From NCBI RefSeq assembly GCF_029784155.1, contig NC_073693.1, positions 189,899,127 to 189,963,126 of the forward strand: a stretch of 64,000 bases of DNA. The letters are read 5' to 3'. Below the pieces are notes generated by a model. The model was not told the origin of the DNA and did no database searches. It was given only the letters and a program-made list of their open reading frames with translations. Positions 47,993 to 60,074 of the stretch are shown piece by piece. Positions within the stretch are counted from its first letter, which is position 1. The number at the start of each line of letters is the position of its first letter. The DNA is from Uranotaenia lowii (lineage: Eukaryota > Arthropoda > Insecta > Diptera > Culicidae). Both the position numbers and the translations under genes were made by a program.

Positions 47993-49831
47993 GTTGCATC
48001 TAATCCTGCTGTTGTATGATGCATCGTTTGACGATACTTACTTTTTTGTCAAAAGTTGTTGGCTCATATATTTTTAAATTCTTCCCCATTTGCATATATC
48101 GATGCTTCCATTAGTATGATGAATAACTATTAAGTTAAGTGAGAGAGGAAAGCCAAAGTTAGGAAACATCCTGCACATCGATTTTGGCATGCATCGAAAC
48201 TCCCCCACTTATTAAAGTTGTATAACAACGGAGCTAATGGAAGAAGAAAAACAAACAAACCAAACAAAAATTGCAGCAATTTTCAGTTCAATTAAGTCGA
48301 CCGAAGAATTTAAATGTTTCGAAGAGTAACCGCTAATTGTCGCTTCAGACCAGACACACTGCTTCATTATTTGCACTTTGCGGAGCTATTTTCCTCTACA
48401 TGTTTTTTCATGTCTTTGATTTACTGGTCCGACGCCCGCCTATTGCTATACTATTTATATCAAATTGCTTCACTTTGGCTGTACCGCGATCGATTTCGGC
48501 CATACGCACCAAAGGCATTTATATAGGAACAACCTGTTGTAGGCCTCTATAAGCCTTGTGACTTCGTAGCATGTTGTTAATTTGGTTTATTTAGTTAATT
48601 ATTTATGATAACATGTACTGTACCTTTTTAATTAGATTAAAGTCGAAGATTTACGAATTTTGGAACCATTTAATTTAAAGACAAAAAAAAAAGATAATAG
48701 TCAAGTTCTAGCCACACGTTACACCTTCGAGGAAATATACAGCGCTGCTCAAAATGGGATCATGTTTAACTTCGGAATCGAGCTAAAACAAAAATAAAGA
48801 AAAAAAACGTCGATGCTTCTTTTGATATGTAGAGCGCGGAAAATGTACATCGTATTTTCCAGTAGCGGCTGGCCACTTTGCGCAATACGCATCACTTCGA
48901 GACGACGACGCGCAACCAACGAAGACGGACGCAGCAGAAAGACGCCACTGTTTTACAAAGTGCTTGTTTGATGGTCAAACTGTAAGACGAGCGGTGATGA
49001 TTTTATTTTTAAAATTTGGTACAATATGTAGAGCCAAACTCACCTGCATAAGAAATTTACTTCTACTTTTTTGTTAAAAAATATTATTTCAAACTTATTA
49101 CTTTTATTCTAACTAGTTCTTTTATTACTTGATGAATCTCCTTCCCAAAAACGGGGAATCAATTTACAAATACTTGTATTCAGAAATCCAACAAAAAAGA
49201 CTGACTGAAAACTAAGACTTATATTAAAAATTAAACAAAGCAAATTAAAAAACTGTTCTAACTTTCGAGGTTTTAGAAACACATATTTCACGTGAGGTTT
49301 TATTACGTCGTATAAAGCAAAATGTAAAAAAAAAACAGTTTTATTACGGAAAAATACAAAAACTGACATGAAATAGTCACCACTTCTTTCCATTTAGAAT
49401 ATTTGTAGCCTGGACAACATATTCTTTATGTGAAATACAAATTTGAAAGTTTTTTTTATAGCTTTTGCAGCAGTTTTCTGTGAATTCCTAAGATGTTTCA
49501 TACGACGTAATGAAAGCTCACGTGAGATATATTGAAACTTGAAACGTTTGGAAAAATATTACCAAGGACTTACCTTTACCATCTGAAAGATTAAAAACAC
49601 CAATCATCACTTCTGTTTTTTCAATAATGGCACTGTCCAACTCCCTTTCAGTTTTTTTTTGATGTTTTTTTGATAATCTCGACAACAAAATATTAAAATT
49701 TAGAATCAAACATCTCAAATTTTATAACACTGGAAGAGCGGCATTTTTTTTTTTAAATAAACTAATAGCGTTTTCGTTTATTTTCCACTGGCACAGTAGC
49801 AGTGGCAAACCTCATAAACAAACAATACCGT
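47993..49831. other. No recognised gene
   Basis: AT-rich spacer. The subregion 48840-48990 is distinctly GC-richer (many CG words, such as GACGACGACGCGCAACC) and could be an exon or promoter fragment, but it has no long frame. The 70-codon ORF at 48314 resembles nothing I know. Confidence 0.45.
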
Positions 49832-50492
49832 CAGAGATGTACCGAATATTCGGTCGTCCAGATATTGTTTAAAACTTCCCGAGTTTAGCTCAGGTTAATT
49901 CAGATTATTTGCTAAATCAAATAACTTGAAAATATACATAAATTTAGCCTTTTTTTAATTTTTTTTTTTTTTTCAAAAATCGTCCTGAATGCCTGACCGT
50001 GTGGATTAAGTGAAGAAGTTAAAGATCATCTATTTTTTCAACAAATATTTTGAAGATAACTTGCTCAGATTCGACCTTTATCTAATTCAATATCAGAAAA
50101 GCAACTTCGAAAAGCTTGGCATCTGTTTCGACACGTTTTATCCCAGATATCACAGGAACGCAATCTCTTTGGTGATGAACGCCCTAGAAGCGACGAGTCA
50201 TCTGATGTCTTTTCAGTTATTGGTGACATTTTAAAAATCTGAAAGACCGTACTTAAAAAATATCTTGTAATACATCATCCGATAATATCATATGGTTGAA
50301 AATTATCGACTAACAACATGAGGGATATTAATATGGAAGAAATAGAAAGCATTGAAATAATCGCTTGAGTTTTTTTTTTCAAATTAAAAACTCAATAGAA
50401 TATTCGGCCGAATTTTCGTATGGTCGAATAGTTGAAAAGGTCAATATTTGGTATCCGGCCGTTCGCCGAATACCACTATTCGGTACATCTCT
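49832..50492. mobile_element. hAT-like MITE, 661 bp
   Basis: Left end CAGAGATGTACCGAATATTC and right end ...ATTCGGTACATCTCT are inverted. The flanks AATACCGT (49824-49831) and AATATCGT (50493-50500) are an 8-bp duplication with one mismatch. CAGAGATG ends and an 8-bp TSD fit hAT. No transposase motif was seen. Confidence 0.7.
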
Positions 50493-50920
50493 AATATCGT
50501 CGTCCGGGACGATGCATAACTGTTCGTTCGCACTGCAAGTTTTTCCCCTTGTGGAGCGAACCACGCTTGGCCTACTATTGTGTGGTGTTATCCTAGATTC
50601 TAACTGAATCTATACCACTGCAAAGTATACTCAGTAAATTTTTGCCTCGATTTCAGCAAAAAAAATTGATCGCCAGTAATCGGTTTTCTAATTGCTGGAT
50701 TTTGGCTGGATCAAGGTGTGTATATATTCAGGAGGTGTTACCGAATATCGAATTCCCGATTCAGCCATTTTGGCTATGTAGGCTATGCAACTATGCGGAA
50801 CTCATGAAGTTTGTTTACCAACAAACCACCGAAAAGCTGAGCAAAAAATAAACAAACTCATTGAGAGCCCCGCTCACTCCTCGCACTCCTCCTACTTACT
50901 GTGAAAGTCGGAGAACCTAC

Positions 50921-51985
50921 ACACTACGAAAAAAATCTGTAAAATCACATCACATGTGATGTAAATAAAAAGAAGCATCATATATGACGGAATTTTCAGT
51001 GCTAGTTAGAAATTACACGACAGTAAATGTAAATGATGTAAAATTCGGCAACATGTAAAATAAAAATGATGTAAATTATAAAATCACTGAATATTGGAAG
51101 AAAAAATTTCCAATTGGAATCTATTTTGTTTTATTTATTGGTATTTATGATTCAATAATGGAATTCATCTCATAATAAAAATAAAACCTTTTTGTAATAA
51201 ATGAATTTATTTTATTTAGTGACAATGTTTTTTTAATCTCACATATTTTTCACACTCTTCATTTTTTCCCCCGAAGAACCGGATCCAAACATGAGAAAAT
51301 TGGAGCCGCTTCCAGAACCCCATCCTGCTTCACGAAGATCTCTGGAAACCTTTCTCGCGAGAAAACTGATTAAAAAAATACTTTGGTGCACGACTTGACT
51401 TGACAACTTGTTTACATTTGTCTGATCCTGTTCTTGACAGTTCATAATTTTACATAACATTCTCACGTTCAGTGTATTGTAATATTGATTAAATTAAAAT
51501 TCAATGTCCTCATCACATTCCATGACGTGTAATTTTAAGAAATTTCTTATTCAGTGTTGTGTGTGACCAAAAAAAATTTGTAAAATTACATCACATATGA
51601 TGTAACAAAGAAGAAGCATCACATATGATGGAATTTTCAGTGCGAGTTGAATATTCCACATCTGTAAACTTCAAAAGACGTGTAAAATTAAAGGACATGT
51701 AAAATATTAAAGACGTGTAATTGGTGTAATGTTTAATTCGCACTGAAAATTCTGTCGTATGTGATGCTTCTTTTTATTTACATCATATGTGATGTAAATT
51801 TACATCAAATAATCGCGTTCCGTGTCAAGTAATATTTGTGTCAAACGAATTCAGTGCTGTTAAGGATTCAACTTTTTTAATTAGTAAATTTACATTAATG
51901 AATCACGTTCCACGTCATGTAATGATACAGGTTTTCAATTTCAGTGTTGTTGAGGATTCAGATTTTTTCTCTGTGTAGTGTATCA
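50921..51985. mobile_element. Palindrome-rich non-autonomous element (nested)
   Basis: The outer ends ACACTACGAAAAAAATCTG (50921) and CAGATTTTTTCTCTGTGTAGTGT-like (to 51983) are inverted. Inside, blocks with CATCACATGTGATG and GAAGCATCA...GGAATTTTCAGTGC occur in direct and inverted copies (about 50945-51010, 51577-51660, 51725-51810). A more GC-rich piece (about 51260-51420) looks like a separate insertion. No coding capacity is evident. Confidence 0.5.
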
Positions 51986-52413
51986 AAAGACCTTGGGCTG
52001 GATGGTTTGCGCTCTTGTCATTTTTGCTGAAAAATCAGCAATCGAGTTGTCAAATTGGAGTTTGATTGTTTTCGTACGCTGAAGCAAGATGAGAATCAAT
52101 GAATGTTATGTAATGAATTTTATGATGAAACCTCATTTCAAAATATTTATTATGCATGCAGAAAAATCCAAAATATGAAGGCTAATAATCATAGCAGCTT
52201 TGCCTACTAGCGACACGTCGCATACGTCGCGACGTTGTAAATAATAACGACGCAGCGCGAGTTTCCTAGGAGACTTGAAGCATGCGATTGATGGCCTAAG
52301 GAAAATTCACTGTACAGTGAATAACATAAACAATGTTCGAGTACTACATCAAAATCGCCCACTGGACTGAAAAAAAAAAAACAAACCTAGGAATGACAGG
52401 AATCCCGCTAGTA
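51986..52413. other. No recognised gene
   Basis: Includes a CG-rich patch at 52210-52260 (ACGTCGCATACGTCGCGACG), a small palindrome-like sequence. It shares GTCGC/CTAGT words with the sequence after 52923, so the next element may be nested in an older repeat. Confidence 0.4.
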
Positions 52414-52915
52414 TAAGGTTGCCAGAATTTTTTCCACTCCCATCCGGGCCTAGCAATTCCGGGCATTTTTTCAAAAAAACCTGGCAAAATCCGGGCATGG
52501 ATTTCAATTTTTCAAATCCAAAAACCGGGCAATAACCGGGCAAAATATAGGTGTTATTATATATAAAAGCAAAGAAAAAATGCAAAAAAAAAATGAAATT
52601 AATATTTTATTAATGTAATTGCAGACTTCCAAAATCTTTTTGGAACACTTAAATATTTAAAGGTTTATAAAAGTTAATCAGCGAAATTATTTGAAACAAG
52701 CGTTGAAAAAGTCCATACCGTTCATCGTTTTTGCTAAAACTTACTCAAAAACTTTGTTTTTTTTTTGGTTTCTTTGTGAAAATTGTGAAAAAATCCGGGC
52801 AATATCCGGACTTATTTCACGATATCCGGGCAACCGGGCCGGACCGGACTTTCTCGAAATTTCGCATCAAATATCCGGGCAAACCCGGATAAAACCGGGC
52901 AATCTGGCAAGCTTA
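52414..52915. mobile_element. CCGGGC-rich MITE, 502 bp, 8-bp TSD
   Basis: TIRs TAAGGTTGCCAGA and TCTGGCAAGCTTA. Perfect target duplication CGCTAGTA at 52406-52413 and 52916-52923. Both subterminal regions carry many copies of CCGGGCAA. The 8-bp TSD suggests hAT or P superfamily. No transposase. Confidence 0.8.
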
Positions 52916-53099
52916 CGCTAGTAAAAAAGCGTCGCTAGTCCTACTGTCGCTATTCGGTTTGGTGCTATACACAAAATAACACAATCCCTTCCGTTGCTCA
53001 AATATACTAAATTCGCAAAATTTTGTCTATTGGTTTCTGAAATATAAAATTCCGAATTTTGGTGTCTAACAACTTAACTTTTCTCGCGGTCCTTAATGT

Positions 53100-54570
53100 G
53101 TGAATAATGTTAAACAATACACCGAGGAAATATAAAAACTTATGCACGAAAAAAGGAGATAAGGTACATATGTTTCTTTAACAGCTAATATTTTTCATAA
53201 AGAATCAATTCCCTTATGAAAATCCTGTGAGAGATAAAAAAAAATGTGTTTTTTACATTAAACTTAACTCAGAAAATTAGCTCAAATTCTACTTTTTATT
53301 TGTAATTTTCAGCTGAATTGTGTGTACAAACTTGATTAACCCTCCAAAGCCGTTCGGGTCAATATGACCCGAAGCGCACATTTCAAACATCTTTATCATC
53401 ATTCCAATATACTGATGAACTGGTAGTTTTGACAGACTAAGTATGTTCTATGAAAATAATGATCAAATTAACGCCAAAAAACTAAAATTTGAGTTTTTAA
53501 AATCGGTTAATTGAGAAATGAAATACAGCTAAGCAAAGCCAAAACTGGATGTCGTTTTATTAAAGTAAGACTTTTTTCTACCGGAAGATCTGTCATAGAG
53601 GTAAAAACTTTCATTGGACCCTAACATATCTATATATTGTCGGATAGATGGATTCTTGACAATTTCAAACATCAATGAAATAATTAAATACAGAAAAGCT
53701 GTCAGAAGTTATGAGTGTTTTAAAAATAAAATTGATTTTTCGGACTTTTAACTTTCTGAACCAGTTTCTGAAAACCTGGTAATACATATCGACTTTATTT
53801 TGAAATGTTGAGTAATTAGAATAAATTACCTACACAATGAATATAATATCATCAAAATCGGTTAACATTTACAGCCAGGAGAACGAAATCAAATTACAAC
53901 TCATATTTCCTCGAAACGGATATTTAGCGAACGGCTTTGGAAGGTTAAAAACTTGAAATCTGTAAATCTTGTAAATTGAATCTATAAATTGACAATTAAC
54001 AAGCAATCTTAAGTTCTCTTCAAATCTTCAACAATTTATGTGGATTGTAAAATTTATTTACTAGATAAATTCTTTTCTGAATTTTTATACTGCATTTTGA
54101 ATCTGAATTCTGAACCTAAATTGAAAATTGAGCTTTGAATCTGTATCCGAATTTCTATACGATTTCTGAATTGTACAAAAAATACGATTTCTGAATCTGA
54201 ATTCCAGGTCAGAATTTTATGAATCTATTTTAAGAGCCCTCATTCTTAATCTGTTATTTAAACTTTGTAGTTCAAGTTTAATCTATAGCCACTTTTTTAA
54301 TCTGTATTGTGCATCTGAATTGAAATATGAATTTTAAATGATAAATAAGAATCCGAGTTTTCAATTTTGGTTTGCCATTTCGAAACTTAAAACATTCGAA
54401 TTTTGTGTAAGAATTAAGTTTAAGAGCCTCGAATTTGAATGTTAAACTATTTTTTTTTTCTTTTTCTCATATCCGGAAAACTGTTATCAAAATACTGAAG
54501 ATGCATCTTGAAAAACATGATTCAAATTCGATATGAAATGCAAAACCAAATTTCATTTTGAATTGAAGTA
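53100..54570. repeat. Dispersed repeat, copy B (interrupted)
   Basis: Paralogue of 19540-20190: both have AATGTTAAACAATACACCGA, GCTGAATTGTGTGTACAAAC and the phrase TTTGAATCTG..TCCGAA. Copy B contains the TTAA-flanked MITE at 53340-53944, which copy A lacks. Both copies carry GAATCTGAATTCTGA-like words resembling the 13-bp satellite unit. Confidence 0.65.
53340..53944. mobile_element. piggyBac-like MITE, 605 bp, TTAA TSD
   Basis: Begins CCCTCCAAAGCCGTTCG and ends CGAACGGCTTTGGAAGG. TTAA flanks both ends (53336-53339 and 53945-53948). TTAA targets and CCC-starting TIRs are the piggyBac signature. A subterminal near-palindrome CGGGTCAATATGACCCG lies at 53355-53371. No transposase. Confidence 0.85.
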
Positions 54571-54595
54571 TACATTTGTCATTTTTGGTTTTTTA

Positions 54596-57058
54596 TTATT
54601 TTAAATTTTTGTAATTTTTGTAATTTTTGTATATTTTGTAATTTTTGTAATTTTTGTAATTTTTGTAATTTTTGTAATTTTTGTAATTTTTGTAATTTTT
54701 GTAATTTTTGTAATTTTTGTAATTTTTGTAATTTTTGTAATTTTTGTAATTTTTGTAATTTTTGTAATTTTTGTAATTTTTGTAATTTTTGTAATTTTTG
54801 TAATTTTTGTAATTTTTGTAATTTTTGTAATTTTTGTAATTTTTGTAATTTTTGTAATTTTTGTAATTTTTGTAATTCTTGTAATTTTTGTAATTTTTGT
54901 AATTTTTGTAATTTTTGTAATTTTTGTAATTTTTTGTAATTTTTGTAATTTTTGTAATTTTTGTAATTTTTGTAATTTTTGTAATTTTTGTAATTTTTGT
55001 AATTTTTGTAATTTTTGTAATTTTTGTAATTTTTGTAATTTTTGTAATTTTTGTAATTTTTGTAATTTTTGTAATTTTTGTAATTTTTGTAATTTTTGTA
55101 ATTTTTGTAATTTTTGTAATTTTTGTAATTTTTGTAATTTTTGTAATTTTTGTCATCCTCGTCATCTTAGTCATTTTTTGTCATTTTAGTCATATTTGTC
55201 ATTTTTGTCATTTTTGTAATTTTTGTAAATTTTGTCATTTTTGTAATTTTTGTAATTTTTGTAATTTTTGTAATTTTTGTAATTTTTGTAATTTTTGTAA
55301 TTTTTGTAATTTTTGTAATTTTTGTAATTTTTGTAATTTTTGTAATTTTTGTAATTTTTGTAATTTTTGTAATTTTTGTAATTTTTGTAATTTTTGTAAT
55401 TTTTGTAATTTTTGTAATTTTTGTAATTTTTGTAATTATGTAATTTTAGTAATTTTTGTAATTTTTGTCATCCTCGTCATCTTAGTCATTTTTGTCATTT
55501 TAGTCATATTTGTCATTTTTGTAATTTTTGTAAATTTTGTCATTTTTGTAATTTTTGTAATTTTTGTAATTTTTGTATTTTTTGTCATTTTAGTCATATT
55601 TGTCATTTTTGTAATTTTTGTAATTTTTGTAGTTTTTGTAATTTTTGCAATTTTTGTAATTTTTGTAATTTTTGTAATTTTTGTAATGTTTGTAATTTTT
55701 GTAATTTTTGTAATTTTTGTAATTTTTGTAATTTTTGTAATTTTTGTAATTTTTGTAATTTTTGTAATTTTTGTAATTTTTGTAATTTTTGTAATTTTTG
55801 TAATTTTTGTAATTTTTGTAATTTTTGTAATTTTTGTAATTTTTGTAATTTTTATAATTTTTGTAATTTTTGTAATTTTTGTAATTTTTGTAATTTTTGT
55901 AATTTTTGTAATTTTTGTAATTTTTGTAATTTTTGTAATTTTTGTAATTTTTGTAATTTTTGTAATTTTTGTAATTTTTGTAATTTTTGTAATTTTTGTA
56001 ATTTTTGTAATTTTTGTAATTTTTGTAATTTTTGTAATTTTTGTAATTTTTGTAATTTTTGTAATTTTTGTAATTTTTGTAATTTTTGTGATTTTTGTAA
56101 TTTTTGTAATTTTTGTAATTTTTGTAATTTTTGTATTTTTTGTAATTTTTGTAATTTTTGTAATTTTTGTAATTTTTGTAATTTTTGTAATTTTTGTAAT
56201 TTTTGTAATTTTTGTAATTTTTGTAATTTTTGTAATTTTTGTAATTTTTGTAATTTTTGTAATTTTTGTAATTTTTGTAATTTTTGTAATTTTTGTAATT
56301 TTTGTAATTTTTGTAATTTTTGTAATTTTTGTAATTTTTGTAATTTTTGTAATTTTTGTAATTTTTGTAATTTTTGTAATTTTTGTAATTTTTGTAATTT
56401 TTGTAATTTTTGTAATTTTTGTAATTTTTGTAATTTTTGTAATTTTTGTAATTTTTGTAATTTTTGTAATTTTTGTAATTTTTGTAATTTTTGTAATTTT
56501 TGTAATTTTTGTAATTTTTGTATTTTTTGTAATTTTTGTAATTTTTGTAATTTTTGTAATTTTTGTAATTTTTGTAATTTTTGTAATTTTTGTAATTTTT
56601 GTAATTTTTGTAATTTTTGTAATTTTTTGTAATTTTTGTAATTTTTGTAATTTTTGTCATTTTTGTCATCCTCGTCATCTTAGTCATTTTTTGTCATTTT
56701 AGTCATATTTGTAATTTTTGTAATTTTTGTAATTTTTGTAATTTTTGTAATTTTTGTAATTTTTGTAATTTTTGTAATTTTTGTAATTTTTGTAATTTTT
56801 GTAATTTTTGTAATTTTTGTAATTTTTGATATTTTTGTAATTTTTGTAATTTTTGTCATCCTCGTCATCTTAGTCATTTTTTGTCATTTTAGTCATCTTT
56901 GTCATATTTGTAATTTTTGTAATTTTTGTAATTTTTGTAATTTTTGTCATTTTTGTCATTTTTGTCATTTTTGTCATTTTTGTCATTTTTGTCATTTTTG
57001 TCATTTTTGTCATTTTTGTCATTTTTGTCATTTTTGTCTTTTTGTCTTTTTGTCATTT
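54596..57058. repeat. 9-bp minisatellite (TTTTTGTAA)n with TCATC punctuation
   Basis: Reverse-complement orientation of the unit found at 10.6-12.2 kb. Runs of TTTTTGTAA are interrupted by a distinctive block (GTCATCCTCGTCATCTTAG followed by GTCATTTT/AGTCATATTT) at 55152, 55467, 56665 and 56855. The 3' end shifts to a TTTTTGTCA unit (about 56940-57058). Long open frames on both strands here are repeat artefacts. Confidence 0.96.
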
Positions 57059-57061
57059 TTG

Positions 57062-57588
57062 TCATTTTTGCAGTCGCTTTTGTCCCACTGTGGTTTGGGC
57101 GTCGAATTCTCTAAGATACAAACTCCAACCTGACGCGCGCCTCAACGAGGCTCAGCTGCAGAAGACCGGCTCACATGTCTTCGAACGTTTCGTGACTGCG
57201 CGAGCGTCGCCGAAGGGTGCGCGCTTATACCTGTGGGCCGCCCAATTATAATTACTACCATAGTTCTGGTCTCTTCACGGTGTGGCTTCGAAGAGGTTTC
57301 GATTTCAGTAGGTAGTACGGCTTCACAAACTTGACCATCAGATGGACTAGTAATATTTAGGTAGCAGTGCGATTTCAAGCAAGCCCTTCCTCGAGCGCAA
57401 AAAATCCCTGGTCCGGTTCGGTCAGTCGCGTGTTTTGAGCGTGGATGCGAATTTTATTGCCACACACTGCCAGGCCAGCTGAACATAAACGTTTCGGTAT
57501 TTGTTGGTCGTCGCAGAGAGTTTGTGACCTGGTGTAGAAATAACTCGTTGCATAAACTAGAATTACCCGATCGATCGATGCAGTAAAC
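57062..57588 (+). promoter_or_regulatory. GC-rich region, candidate promoter and non-coding first exon
   Basis: It stands out by its GC and CpG content. It contains CCAATTATAATTAC (about 57240, TATA-like), TTCAGTAGG (about 57305, initiator-like) and a consensus donor AAAC|GTAAGT at 57588. This would suit the 5' end of a gene extending beyond the window. No protein frame is convincing on either strand. This is inference from composition and signals only. Confidence 0.25.
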
Positions 57589-58499
57589 GTAAGTGAAACC
57601 ACACATGTGTACCCCAGAGTGATTCCCCTATAGTGCAAATGTGAATAGTACAACTGATCCTCCAGCGATATCAAGGCGCGTAAATTTACGAGCCAACGTG
57701 ATTCCAGAAGAGAGAAGTTCGTTTCAAACATTAAGTTAACTTTGCTCAACAAAGATGGATCGTCTAATCGGTTTTTGAGAATTCTTTAAAAATTCAACCA
57801 ACGAGCGAGAATTATTCGACTTATTTTATTTAGTAGACTGATGAAACAAACTTTATCAGTTTTTGTGCCCTATGTGTCGTAAAGTTACATTTTATCTAAA
57901 AATTATATTATACCTATTATTTTGTTCTTAAGCTTTCAAATTTTAAGTGATTGTTTGACGGATGTTCAGAATTTTTGAACACTTTGATAGCTATGGGGTT
58001 TTAAGAGTAGGCGTTGATATGTTTACATCGCATCTACACTTTTGGGTGTGATCAAATTAGTGTACACTGGACGCTATTTTTAAACGATTGTTGTGTACGA
58101 GCAATAAAATAAATCTGAACTGATTTGAGTGAAATCGGGAACCTCAAAGATTTGTTTTGGTTTTTAAGCCTTTGTTGTTTGCGGAGCTTCCGCAGAGTTT
58201 CTAAGTGGCCATTCCGGCCCATGTTTCTGTTGAGAAGCAACGTCCACATCAATTTACCACCCAAAAGTGATTTGGAAAAAGCGGGAACCTGATAGAAAAT
58301 CGTCTTATTTCTAGAAAATCGTTTGAAAAAACGTTTAAAATAAAACCGCGTAAAATAAGATCGTTTAAAAAAAGAATCCAGTGTAATTATAAATACTTTC
58401 AGCTAACTTTTTTGTTGAAACTTAATATGAAAAGTGTACAAAAACAGTGATCATTATCAAACGGCCTCCAGCGGCCTTGTGGTTTTTGGACTATAGGTT
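57589..58499. other. No recognised gene
   Basis: Would be intron if the preceding first-exon guess is right. A short ATGGATCGTC frame at 57754 ends after a few codons. Confidence 0.4.
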
Positions 58500-58790
58500 A
58501 GACTGAGTCGATTTGGGGTCATTTTTGAATTTCTCAAACTCTGGGGTCTTAAAAGCTTTGTTTTGGTCCAAAACTCATCCATGATTTTTTGCAGAATTTT
58601 TAAGTAACGTTTACATGAGTAAATTTGAACTTTTAGGTTTGTATAGGAAAATTGAATATTTTGTACTGAAAAATCAACATTATTTTTGTTTCTTCTGTGG
58701 AACCGAGCCTGCTAATTTATAAATTGGCACAAAATGCATCAGCTGGCTCGGTTCCACAGAAGAAAGAAATAAAATGTTAAAATAATGTAA
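58500..58790. mobile_element. Truncated copy of the TAGACTGAGTCG foldback family
   Basis: 58500-58718 matches the left arm of the elements at 1160 and 2047. After a deletion it turns directly into a short inverted piece (GGCTCGGTTCCACAGAAG, about 58745-58765), forming a small hairpin. The right terminus is missing. Confidence 0.75.
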
Positions 58791-60072
58791 GTCATTTTTT
58801 CGACATTTACCTAACTTGTTGACATGACACATTACATCACTGCCAAACAGCAGAAATCTGGCAACTTGTCATACTGCAAATTACAATATTTTTAATTTGT
58901 TCAAGCAAAAAGGGCAAATTCAATGCGGATAAGCTGTAACCCAATTAATCAAGAAAAAGAATGGTTTTTAGAGGATAAGAATATGTTTAAATTTTGTTAT
59001 TCGACTGAATCTCAGCAATTTTATCTTTTTATTGTGCTAAGGGTCCTTTTTAAGAATTTTCAAGGCTGAAACTTACTGACTTTAACTATCTGTTAATTAA
59101 CAATCGATTGAAAAGCAGACTCTCAAAAATTGAATGGATCGAAAAAAAATCTTTTCATCAATGTTCCGAAAATCAATCATTTTCACTGAGCCAAGCTTGA
59201 ATATATTCAGAGCCAAAAAATCAAAGCAGTCAAATTTTCCTTCTTCAACCAAATCATACAAACAATCATGCATGACAACGACGCTTCTGTATTTGAAACA
59301 CTTTTGCGATACATGATGTGGTAAAAGCATGTTCACTGGTGTTAGGAAAAAGTGGTAGAAATTTTGTCACTTTTTGCCCATTTTGAAAATTTTGCCATGC
59401 AAAACCATTTTCAAGATCTTTGACCTTCAAGTTTTTTAACAACACGTGTTGTAGTTTCGCATGATGTGATGCAAAAAGTAGCAATATTTTTATCACATAC
59501 GGCTGAAATAGAAACAGTGCTGTAAAAATGCAACGCCCAAAGATCTTGAAACATTTTTGCATGGTAAAATTTTCAAAATGTCAAAATCTGAACTTATTCA
59601 TAGATGCGTAACAAAGTGTAAAGCTTTGAAATGAACTTAATACGTGTTCCTGTTTGTTTTATCAAATTTTCTGATATTTTTCTGCAGTATAAGTTAATGT
59701 TTGATACTGTTTACTGAATGCTATTTTAATCAAAAGACCTTTATTTACAAAGACATTTTGTAATATTGAATATCTACTTCAGATTTAACACACGGGATCC
59801 TTTTTTCTGACCTTCCTCGCATAATGCTGAATCATTGTGGAGAGGAAATACTTCAAAGGGAGATGTTTCATAGCTAAAAGGCGCGTATGTGAACTTTTTC
59901 CACCATGTGAAATGACAGGAGTTAATATTATTTTCAACACTTTCAGGTCAGATTACAAATTTATCAAAAAAGTTTTTCTTCCACTGCAATATCAATCACA
60001 AACATTATTTTTCAACAAAAGTCTCTTATGCAGCAAAAATATGTAAACCAAAAACACACTTTTTATAGTAAG
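58791..60072. other. No recognised gene
   Basis: AT-rich, only short unsupported ORFs on both strands. ATCTTTGACC / AAGATCTTTGA-type words near 59410 and 59540 hint at weak inverted similarity. Confidence 0.45.
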
Positions 60073-60074
60073 TA

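Noticed and set aside
48314..48526. 70-codon ORF rich in Leu/Tyr
   Set aside because: No homology recognised, overlapping frame of equal length and no splice or promoter context.
54596..56877. Frames of 192-365 codons at 54.6-56.9 kb
   Set aside because: Same 9-bp repeat artefact (KNY / VIF / ITK triplets).
57042..57752. Plus- and minus-strand ORFs of 69 and 125 codons in the GC-rich region
   Set aside because: Neither shows a known family. The first begins inside the minisatellite and the second has no supporting signals.
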